This document shows positions 9,562-17,163 of a stretch of DNA of 64,000 nt, piece by piece; position 1 is the stretch's first letter; every line of letters starts with the position of its first letter. The notes under the pieces were generated by a model that ran no database searches, was not told the origin of the DNA, and worked only from the letters and a program-made list of their open reading frames with translations. The stretch covers positions 62,001 through 126,000 of the forward strand of contig NZ_QGOL01000016.1 of the NCBI RefSeq assembly GCF_003259255.1, written 5' to 3'. The DNA is from Algoriphagus litoralis. Lineage in GTDB: Bacteria; Bacteroidota; Bacteroidia; Cytophagales; Cyclobacteriaceae. The translations under genes and the position numbers were made by a program.

Positions 9562-11988
9562 TTACTCACTCTTTATACTCTTCACTGGATCAGCCCATGC
9601 GGCCCTGAGAGTCTGAGAAGTCACCGTCACTGCGGCAATGATTCCAGCGATCAAGCCAGCCCAGAGAAAAACTGTCCAGTTGATCCCGGTCCTGTACGCA
9701 AAATCCTCCAGCCAGGAACTCATTCCAAACCAGGAAATTGGAATGGCGATGATGAAACCTATGGCGACGAGTTTGAGAAAGTCCTTGCCCAGCAAAACCA
9801 GAATATTTCCGGTCTCCGCACCCATGACTTTTCGGATTCCGATTTCGCGGGTGCGTTGTTCGGTGGCAAAAGTAACCAAGCCCAATAGGCCGAGAATAGA
9901 AATTACAATCGCCAGTACAGAGAAGAAGGTGAAAACCGTTTTGACTTTGGCTTCGGCTTCATACTGCCGGTTGAATCCTTCATCCACGAAGTACGGCTCA
10001 AATGGAAAATCCGGTCTCAGTTGGGTCCATTCCCCTTTCAGGTAAGCCAAAACTTCTTCCCGCTGCGCAGCATCAATCTTGATACTCACGAGATTATTTC
10101 TGTCTTGAGAAATCATAAACACGATGGGCACGATGGGCTGATGGAGACTTTCGAAATGGAAATCCTTCATCACTCCCGTGACAAAACCCCTTCTGCCACC
10201 ATACAGGAATTGCTTGCCAATGGCTTCCTCAGGGCTTGACCAGCCCACTGCCCGTATAGCTGTCTCATTGAGAATAAATGCCTCTGTAGAGTCACTGGCC
10301 CGGAGAAAGTCAAAATCCCTTCCTGCCTCAAGCGAAATCCCATAAGTATCCAAGAAATTATGCGCGACATGAATATCTGCAATCCGCACATTGAGTTGGG
10401 TCAATTCTCCGTTGACTTCGGCAGTAGTTCCCTGAGAATCGAGCAATCTTCCCGAGGGCACCCTACTGGATAAACTCACTTCTTTGATGCCGGCGTGGTT
10501 TTCAAGTCGATCTTTGAGAATCAGGTAATTCTCATTGATTTGCGCACTGGTGGGCAGGATCACAATGTCTTCTTTTTGGAAGCCTAAGTCTTTGCTCTGC
10601 ATATAATCCAACTGCCGCACCACTACCAAAACAGCGACAATCAAAATGACTGAAATCGCGAATTGACCTACTACGAGCAGTGAGCGGAAATTCTCATGGC
10701 CTTTTCCAGCCTTAAAAGCACCTTTGAGCACTTTTGCAGGCATAAATCCAGAGAGGAACAAAGCCGGATAACTTCCTGAAATCAAACCCACAAATGCCAT
10801 CAAACCGAAAATCCCCAAGAGGTATTCCGGATTATTGAAGAAATTCAAACTGAGTGACTTGTCTGTAAAATCAGAGAAAACCGGCAAAAACAGGTAGACT
10901 AAGATGAGTGCCAAAATCATGGAAAACAGCGTCATGACAAAGGATTCACCCATAAACTGACGGATCAGTATCATCTTGTCCGCACCCATAACTTTGCGAA
11001 GCCCTACTTCCATGGAGCGCAAAGAGGATCTTGCGGTCGACAGATTCATGAAATTGATGCAGGCAATCATCAGAATAAAAAGGGCCACAGCGAGATACAC
11101 AAATACGTAATCGATGTTGCCGTTTGCTTCGATTTCAGAAGCCAGATTAGAATAGAGGTGGACATCCGCAATCGGCCAGAGAAATAGCTTCGTGCCCTTA
11201 GAAGCAGGAATTCCAGCTTGATTTTCGCCCATATGCCGATCGATCATCGAAGGGAGTTTTGCTTCAAAAGCTTTGCCGTCCACTCCTTCGGCGAGCTTGA
11301 CGAAGGTGGAAAAATTATTAGATCCGAAGTTACCCATGAATGCCTCCTGACCTCCGTAAAACTGGACCACAGGAATCATGGAACCCAGAAAATCCACATG
11401 AAAGTGGGAGTTCTCAGGCATATCTTCCATCACTCCACGTACCTGAAAAGTAAACTCCTGTCCGGCCAATTCTGCCTGCAATTCCTTGCCAATAGCCGAT
11501 TCATCGCCAAAGTATCGTTTGGCGGTACTTTGTGTCAGGATAATTCCATCAGCTTCCAAAAGTGCGGCCTGCCCTTCGCCTTCGAGTATTTCCCAAGAGA
11601 AAAGATCAAAAGCCTCCGGATCCGCAAAAAAGAACCGCTCTTCGACCATGGCATTTGACCCGTTTTTGATCAAGGCGTCAAAGTTGAACAACCGTGCAGA
11701 TGCTTCCACTTCATCCGAAAAATCCGATTTGATCAAAGGGCCAAAAGGAGGAGCCAAATGTCCCAAATGAAGACTCTCTTCTCCGTCTTGGTTGAACCAG
11801 GCACGGGAGACCCGGTAGATTCGGTCTGCATCCGGGTGGTACTTGTCATAGCTCAGCTCAAACTGCACATAGAGCAAAATCACGATACTCACCGCCATAC
11901 CGATCGCAAGACCGATCAGATTAATCAGCACATACATCGGATGTTTTTTGGCGTTTCGGAAGACGATTTTGAAGTAATTTCTGAACAT
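9562..11988 (-). CDS. FtsX/MacB-type ABC transporter permease (808 aa)
   Basis: This complete paralogue has coupling motifs SMEVGLRKVMGA and RTREIGIRKVMGA and the tail DPVKSIKSE, so the usual N of the NPV tail is D here. The order of segments matches the other members: one membrane helix, periplasmic domain, four helices, second periplasmic domain, three helices. The start codon lies 18 nt downstream of the stop of the permease at 12007-14433, so the two are almost certainly cotranscribed and may work as a heteromeric pair. Confidence 0.93.
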   Translation of the reverse strand: MFRNYFKIVFRNAKKHPMYVLINLIGLAIGMAVSIVILLYVQFELSYDKYHPDADRIYRVSRAWFNQDGEESLHLGHLAPPFGPLIKSDFSDEVEASARLFNFDALIKNGSNAMVEERFFFADPEAFDLFSWEILEGEGQAALLEADGIILTQSTAKRYFGDESAIGKELQAELAGQEFTFQVRGVMEDMPENSHFHVDFLGSMIPVVQFYGGQEAFMGNFGSNNFSTFVKLAEGVDGKAFEAKLPSMIDRHMGENQAGIPASKGTKLFLWPIADVHLYSNLASEIEANGNIDYVFVYLAVALFILMIACINFMNLSTARSSLRSMEVGLRKVMGADKMILIRQFMGESFVMTLFSMILALILVYLFLPVFSDFTDKSLSLNFFNNPEYLLGIFGLMAFVGLISGSYPALFLSGFMPAKVLKGAFKAGKGHENFRSLLVVGQFAISVILIVAVLVVVRQLDYMQSKDLGFQKEDIVILPTSAQINENYLILKDRLENHAGIKEVSLSSRVPSGRLLDSQGTTAEVNGELTQLNVRIADIHVAHNFLDTYGISLEAGRDFDFLRASDSTEAFILNETAIRAVGWSSPEEAIGKQFLYGGRRGFVTGVMKDFHFESLHQPIVPIVFMISQDRNNLVSIKIDAAQREEVLAYLKGEWTQLRPDFPFEPYFVDEGFNRQYEAEAKVKTVFTFFSVLAIVISILGLLGLVTFATEQRTREIGIRKVMGAETGNILVLLGKDFLKLVAIGFIIAIPISWFGMSSWLEDFAYRTGINWTVFLWAGLIAGIIAAVTVTSQTLRAAWADPVKSIKSE

Positions 11989-12006
11989 AATAGGTTGGTT
12001 TAGTGG

Positions 12007-14433
12007 TTACTCAGATTTCAGGCTTTTTACCGGATTGATGACTGCTGCACTGATGGCTTGATAACTGACGGTGAGGATAGCTATGAGTAGGGTAATTCCA
12101 CCTGCTAACAAAAAAACAAGCGGATCCAGAGGAGTTCGGAAAGCAAAAGATTCTAACCAGGAATCCATTCCATACCAAGCAATAGGAATGGCAAAAAGGA
12201 AGGCTATTCCTACCAATTTGGCAAAATTGAGCGTTAACAGCAGGACGATGCTTCCGACTGAAGCCCCCAAGACTTTTCTTACGCCGATTTCTTTGGTTCT
12301 CAAAAAAGCCGTATAAGCTGCCAGTCCAAATAGACCAATACAGGCTATCAGAATGGCCAAAATGGAGAAAATCCCCAGAATTTTACCGGAAACCTGCTCG
12401 CTGCGATACAATTGCGCTAAGTCATTGTCCAAAAAGAAGTATCCCAAAGGACTGCCGTCCGAAAGTTCAGCCCATTTGGTTTCCAGTTCATTGACCAAGG
12501 AAGTCTGTTGACCGGATGTGAATCGGATGGTAAGAAAATTTTCAAAGCCCCTGGGATTGTCTGTATGGAAGATGGCCAAGGGTGTGACCTGTGTGTGCAA
12601 GGATTCAAAGTTGAAATTGTCTACCACACCGACAACCGTGAACACAACTTCCTGAATTTGACCATTGATATCTGTGCTGGTCTTGAGTTGTTGTCCTATG
12701 GCCGATTGCTCTCCAAAAAATACTTTCACTGCTTCTTTATTGATGATCAGCGAAAGCGAATCGTTGAAAGATTCATTAAAAACCCTTCCTTCCAAGGCTT
12801 GAATTCCCATCGTTTCGAAGAAATGGTCATCGCCGGCAAAGCTTTTGGCAGTCATGACATCTCCTCCTCCGGGTTTGATAAATTGGATCCCTGTCGTTCC
12901 CTTGCCAGGAAGGCTGCTGGAAATACCCACAGACAGCACTCCAGGGATTTTTTCCAATTCGGATTTGATGGCGTCTTTCTTCTCCTGCAATCCAAAGCGC
13001 TCCAAGACGAGGACATTTTCCTTTTGAAAACCTAAACTAGTGGACTGAATGTAATTGATCTGGCGATTGATAATCAGGGTACCGGCAATTAGGATGATTG
13101 CAATTGCAAACTGGAATACAACCAGACCATTTCTCAGCCAGTTTCCTCCTCCCGTCACGTCAAGTTTTCCCTTCAGAATACTGATCGTATTCAGTTTGGA
13201 TATGTGAAAAGCAGGGTAATAACCTGCCAAAACCCCGACCATCACACCAAAACCAAGCAGAATCGGGAGGGCAAAAACTACCGAGCCAAAGTCTATGCGC
13301 AGTGACTTCTCTGCCAAATCATTGAAGAAAGGCAGCGCCAAATTCACCAATAAAATCCCTAGCAAAAGCGCGATGAAAGTCAAAAGCAAGGCTTCCAGAA
13401 GAAACTGAATGATAATCTGACCACGATCCGATCCCATGGCTTTTCGGACGCCAACTTCACGGGCGCGATCCGCAGATCGGGCTGTGGCTAGATTGATGAA
13501 GTTGATACAGGCCAAAACCAAAATGAAAATGGCAATGGAAATGAAAATATAAACGTAAAGGGAATTGCCGTTAGGCTTGAGTTCTCCCTCCAGATTGGAA
13601 TTGAGGTGAATGGAAGTGACAGGCTGAAGGAAATAACGATAGCCATTGCCGGCCGCAGTATAGTCTGCAAATGAGACGCCCAATTCCCGCTCAATTTGTC
13701 CCGAAGCATATTTGTCGACCAAAGGTGGAATTTGAGCCTCCACTTCCATGGGATCAGCCTCAGGACTGAGCTTGAGATAGGTGTACGCAGAAAATCCCGT
13801 AAAATTCTCCTGATCCAAACCAGGGAAAGACACAGAAGAAAATAGAAAATCCAGCTGCAAATGGGAGTTTTCAGGGATATCCGCCATGACTGCCGAAACC
13901 TCAAAATCAATCCCAAACACTTTCAAAGATTTCCCAACTGGGTTTTCGGATTTAAAAAGTCGTTGAGCCGCCGATTGAGCGAGAACAACTGTATTCGGCT
14001 CATTCAAAGCTGTAGACTTGGAAGCTCCCTGGAGAATTTCGAAGTCAAACACCCGAAAGAAATTTGAATCGGCCGCAGCTGCAAAATCCTCCTCAAACTT
14101 TTCTGCACCAACTTCGAAAACAGTTCCTATTCCCAATCCAAAAATCCGCGTAGACTCCTCCACTCCCTTGATTTCTTCTGCAAAAACCTCCGAATAGCTA
14201 TCCGGAATGATCGCATAAAAGCTGACATGATCCGGATAAATCCGCTCCAAAGCTACCCGATGGATGGTGGATGCATTGGGAATGAACTTATCGTAAGAAA
14301 GTTCATCCCTGACAAAAAGCATGATCAGAATACAACAAACAAAACCCAGCGTCAGTCCAAAAATATTGATGGAGGCATAGACCTTGTTTTTGACCAGATT
14401 CCGATAGGCGATTTTCAGGTAGTTTTTGAACAT
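12007..14433 (-). CDS. FtsX/MacB-type ABC transporter permease (808 aa)
   Basis: This complete paralogue (MFKNYLKIAYRNLVKNK at the N-terminus) has coupling motifs RAREVGVRKAMGS and RTKEIGVRKVLGA, and the tail NPVKSLKSE. Its stop is 18 nt before the next permease start. Upstream, 113 nt away, is the second GIN-domain gene, so the likely transcript is GIN protein, this permease, then the permease at 9562. The first periplasmic domain is rich in Phe and acidic residues around residues 90-140 and shows little resemblance to its neighbours outside the membrane core. Confidence 0.93.
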   Translation of the reverse strand: MFKNYLKIAYRNLVKNKVYASINIFGLTLGFVCCILIMLFVRDELSYDKFIPNASTIHRVALERIYPDHVSFYAIIPDSYSEVFAEEIKGVEESTRIFGLGIGTVFEVGAEKFEEDFAAAADSNFFRVFDFEILQGASKSTALNEPNTVVLAQSAAQRLFKSENPVGKSLKVFGIDFEVSAVMADIPENSHLQLDFLFSSVSFPGLDQENFTGFSAYTYLKLSPEADPMEVEAQIPPLVDKYASGQIERELGVSFADYTAAGNGYRYFLQPVTSIHLNSNLEGELKPNGNSLYVYIFISIAIFILVLACINFINLATARSADRAREVGVRKAMGSDRGQIIIQFLLEALLLTFIALLLGILLVNLALPFFNDLAEKSLRIDFGSVVFALPILLGFGVMVGVLAGYYPAFHISKLNTISILKGKLDVTGGGNWLRNGLVVFQFAIAIILIAGTLIINRQINYIQSTSLGFQKENVLVLERFGLQEKKDAIKSELEKIPGVLSVGISSSLPGKGTTGIQFIKPGGGDVMTAKSFAGDDHFFETMGIQALEGRVFNESFNDSLSLIINKEAVKVFFGEQSAIGQQLKTSTDINGQIQEVVFTVVGVVDNFNFESLHTQVTPLAIFHTDNPRGFENFLTIRFTSGQQTSLVNELETKWAELSDGSPLGYFFLDNDLAQLYRSEQVSGKILGIFSILAILIACIGLFGLAAYTAFLRTKEIGVRKVLGASVGSIVLLLTLNFAKLVGIAFLFAIPIAWYGMDSWLESFAFRTPLDPLVFLLAGGITLLIAILTVSYQAISAAVINPVKSLKSE

Positions 14434-14546
14434 TTTCTAAAATTGAAAGATTGGAAAATTTGAAGATTCTCAAATCCTAGTTCTTGGCTCTTGGTTCTTG
14501 TCTCTAATTTTCTTGATACTAAAATCTAGATACTTGATACTCAAAC
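14434..14546. repeat. Spacer with 8-nt and 7-nt periodic repeats
   Basis: Beside the permease start (14443-14466) are 8-nt units TTGAAAGA, TTGGAAAA, TTTGAAGA. From 14476 to 14546 almost every base falls into 7-nt units beginning with CT (CTTGGCT, CTTGGTT, CTTGTCT, CTAATTT, CTTGATA, CTAGATA, CTTGATA, CTCAAAC), ending exactly at the stop codon of the GIN gene at 14547. Confidence 0.8.
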
Positions 14547-15239
14547 TTACTGCTTGATCACTCGTGACGAACCGGAGATTCCGATACTCTGCTTTTCCGG
14601 GTTGCCACGGTAGTAGATATTTCCAGAACCTGAGGAGCCAACGGTGAAGGATTCCACTACACCTATGGAGGTATCGCCGGATCCCGACTTTCCAATTTTG
14701 ACATCATCAGCAGTGAAATCCAGGGCATCCAAGTCCCCCGAACCAGACTGGCCGATATTGGCCACTTCAGCTCTTCCTCCTTTGATGACCACTTTGCCAG
14801 AGCCACTCATTCCTACAGATAATTTTTCTGCATTAATATTCTGGGCGAAAATGTTTCCGGAACCTGATAGCCCAATGGCAAAAGACGACGCCCCAAAGTC
14901 AGAATTGATCTGCATATCCCCTGAGCCTCCGTTTCCTACAGATTCCAGTTCGCGGACAGTTACATAGACTTTGATGTTGACATTCTTATAGGAGCCTTTT
15001 TCAAGTTTGATTTTGAGTTTATCGCCATCGACTTCTGTGATGACTTTGCTTAGGTCAAAACCTTGGGATTCCAGTCTAACTTCATCTTTGGATCCTTTGG
15101 TGATTTCCACATCCCAGCTACCGTTATTCTCGATTTGTGTGAAAGAGCCAGGGGTTCGGACTTGGGTATTTTGTGCGAAAGCAGCAAATCCCAGAAGAAG
15201 GAAGGCAAATACAAGTGCGGAAATTTTTGAAGTTTGCAT
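14547..15239 (-). CDS. Head-GIN domain (DUF2807) secreted protein (230 aa)
   Basis: A signal peptide (residues 1-22, cleaved near FAAFAQ) is followed by a DUF2807 domain with recurring GSG turns (GGSGDM, LSGSGNI, MSGSGKV, QSGSGDL, KSGSGDT, SSGSGNI). It is clearly a paralogue of the protein at 8555-9250 (both contain TRTPGSF or VRTPGSF after the signal peptide and SWDVxxxxG), but it ends in a Cys-free secreted form. The gene probably leads the transcript that continues into two permeases. A sigma-54-like element lies 37 nt upstream of its ATG. Confidence 0.88.
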   Translation of the reverse strand: MQTSKISALVFAFLLLGFAAFAQNTQVRTPGSFTQIENNGSWDVEITKGSKDEVRLESQGFDLSKVITEVDGDKLKIKLEKGSYKNVNIKVYVTVRELESVGNGGSGDMQINSDFGASSFAIGLSGSGNIFAQNINAEKLSVGMSGSGKVVIKGGRAEVANIGQSGSGDLDALDFTADDVKIGKSGSGDTSIGVVESFTVGSSGSGNIYYRGNPEKQSIGISGSSRVIKQ

Positions 15240-15273
15240 AGTGTTTGGGTTGAAATAGTTTTCAGATTTATTT

Positions 15274-15292
15274 AAGCCAGAGATTGTGCCAA
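15274..15292 (-). promoter_or_regulatory. Sigma-54-like -24/-12 element (candidate) upstream of GIN gene
   Basis: The minus strand reads TTGGCACAATCTCTGGCTT. The -24 half TTGGCACA fits the sigma-54 consensus well. The -12 half is TGGC rather than TTGC, with GG followed after 10 nt by GG (or by GC after 11), so it is imperfect. The -12 half starts 37 nt upstream of the ATG, exactly as in the element upstream of the adaptor gene at 27265. Confidence 0.4.
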
Positions 15293-15385
15293 GGTCAAAT
15301 GACCTGATTAGGCGCTCCAGAGTGTAATTATTACTTTTTGTAATGTCCGAGTAAAGCCAGTTTTGACCGTCAGCGAACGATTTTA

Positions 15386-15434
15386 GTGATCAGTTACCAG
15401 TCACAGTTTGCAGTCTCAGTAGTAAGTTGGTATT
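15386..15434. repeat. 7-nt-like repeat, consensus GTYNNCA
   Basis: Successive 6- to 7-nt units starting GT (GTGATCA, GTTACCA, GTCACA, GTTTGCA, GTCTCA, GTAGTAA, GTTGGTA) fill part of the 243-nt spacer between the GIN gene start and the hydrolase stop. Confidence 0.5.
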
Positions 15435-15482
15435 CAGGGTTTAGAATTTGAGCGAGATTCTATTCTAAATTAATTATACACT

Positions 15483-17021
15483 TTATCGCCGAAGCTGGTC
15501 TAGCCTGTCGATTGCATTTTGATTTTGGGAATTCAATGTCAAGGACTTTTCAAAGGTTTGAATGGCCATGTCCCTATTTCCGGTATGTAAATACGCTTCC
15601 CCCAAACTGTCAAAAAGGTTGGAAGAACCGGGATACATTTTGGTTGCTAAGAGAAAGACATTTATACCTTGACTTGGTGCAGTTGAATTGAAAACAAGTT
15701 GAAGACCAAGTGTATTGAGATTACCTTCAGGCAGTTTCAGGGATGGGTTTTGAATCGATAATGAATCAACCAGTGCATCCAAGTTTTCATAATTTTGCGC
15801 CGAAGCCAATTCATTGAAGTCTTGAAATGTGAAAAGGTGTGCTTCGGGATTTTTAGATTTGTGAGAAAGAAGCTCGCTTTCGATACCATTTGTCGAAGGA
15901 CTTTTCTCCACAAAAGCTAAAGCAGCATGGTCATTCTTTAAATAAGCATTGAAAAAATTAAGCGTGTATTTTGAAGCAAGTTTATAAGACTCCATTATCT
16001 CCGCATCACTTTTATCTTGTCTTTGGTCTCTATTTTCGAAAAGCACTCCTAGTGTACTGAAATAGGAGTGGGATAGCTTGTGAAATTTTAATTGATACGC
16101 CTTACTTTTTGATATCCTTTCATAAAAAACAAATGAAGTATTGAGCTCCGGATTGATTTTATCTTCCTCCAAAACTTTTTCAGGAATATCTTTTTGAGCC
16201 ATATGAAGATAGGGCACGTCAAACTTTGCTAATTCAAAAAATGGGGCATTCGACAATAAGGAATATTGATATCGCTCGGTACCGTCAAGACTGACAACTG
16301 CTTTCACATTTGCATTTCGCATTTGGGTGATTACACTTGATAGACCTCCAAAACTGAAAGACATTAAGGCGATTTTTTCCGAATCAACAGGAAGTTTTGC
16401 TGCCTCTTTCATCAAAAACTCGATATCTCTGGCTTGAGTTTCTAGTTCTTTCAAAGAATTTGTGCTAAACCAGCGGTTTTCTGAGCCCCTGCTTGTACTC
16501 GAGATAACCAGGTATCCGTGACTGGCCAAAAATTCACAGAGTTCAAAATTTTCTATCGAAGAGGCTTGAAAGCTCGGAGCATAAACAATCACTGGAAATT
16601 GCCCTTCCGCAAAATCAATATTGGGATAGGCTGATGATTTTTCAGTAAGATGTTGTTGGTTTTCAGGAGTATTGGTATAGGTAAACCAATTCAAAATCAG
16701 CTCGTTGGGCAGGTTTTCCCATTCCTCCTCTTCTTTTAAAATTTCAAAATAATTCAAAATTGACATTGGCTTCTCAACAGTGATTTTTTGATCGGAAGGA
16801 TACCACATGCTGATTGAAATGGGACGGGGAATTGTCCGATTGGTGTAATCGTAAATTCTCGAATACGTTCTTGTGCTGTCAGAGGCCAAGTAGTGCTGGA
16901 ATCCCACCGTATACGGCCCACGTTGAAGGTCAATTTCTTTCAAAGAGGTCTGTCCAAACGAAGGATTTATTAAAAAATAGATAAGGAAGGTACAGAATAG
17001 AAGTTTCATAAGTATTCTCAT
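15483..17021 (-). CDS. Secreted alpha/beta hydrolase with C-terminal TPR (512 aa)
   Basis: A signal peptide (about residues 1-23; the start could also be Met5) leads into an alpha/beta-hydrolase fold of the dienelactone hydrolase / PAF-acetylhydrolase type. The oxyanion region FPVIVYAPSFQ, the nucleophile elbow SFSFGG with Ser223, the likely acid Asp246 (VSLDG) and His318 (LSHSYF) are visible. The usual first Gly of G-x-S-x-G is Ser221. The last ~50 residues form a TPR unit (LFDSLGEAYLHTGNRDMAIQ). Substrate is unknown; a periplasmic ester or lipid is plausible. It lies between permeases on the same strand, 142 nt after the stop of the permease at 17164. Confidence 0.8.
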   Translation of the reverse strand: MRILMKLLFCTFLIYFLINPSFGQTSLKEIDLQRGPYTVGFQHYLASDSTRTYSRIYDYTNRTIPRPISISMWYPSDQKITVEKPMSILNYFEILKEEEEWENLPNELILNWFTYTNTPENQQHLTEKSSAYPNIDFAEGQFPVIVYAPSFQASSIENFELCEFLASHGYLVISSTSRGSENRWFSTNSLKELETQARDIEFLMKEAAKLPVDSEKIALMSFSFGGLSSVITQMRNANVKAVVSLDGTERYQYSLLSNAPFFELAKFDVPYLHMAQKDIPEKVLEEDKINPELNTSFVFYERISKSKAYQLKFHKLSHSYFSTLGVLFENRDQRQDKSDAEIMESYKLASKYTLNFFNAYLKNDHAALAFVEKSPSTNGIESELLSHKSKNPEAHLFTFQDFNELASAQNYENLDALVDSLSIQNPSLKLPEGNLNTLGLQLVFNSTAPSQGINVFLLATKMYPGSSNLFDSLGEAYLHTGNRDMAIQTFEKSLTLNSQNQNAIDRLDQLRR

Positions 17022-17163
17022 TTGGCAAGTACAATTTACAGTTGGAGCATCGACTTCCCTACACGTCGGCCAGCCTAAGCAGATGGATAAAACCTTCTGG
17101 TAAGCTCTTTGACTTCGCTCGGCCTGACAGGAGTCGATGCTTTTTTAAACCAAGACCTCTGGA

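Noticed and set aside
11218..13035. Long antisense frames (about 95-175 codons) opposite the permease genes
   Set aside because: They mirror the codon bias of the permease frames, lack signal peptides, domains or leaders, and appear opposite every permease.
8496..14546. Repeat arrays considered as CRISPR
   Set aside because: Units are 7 or 8 nt, degenerate and without unique spacers; no cas gene is present.
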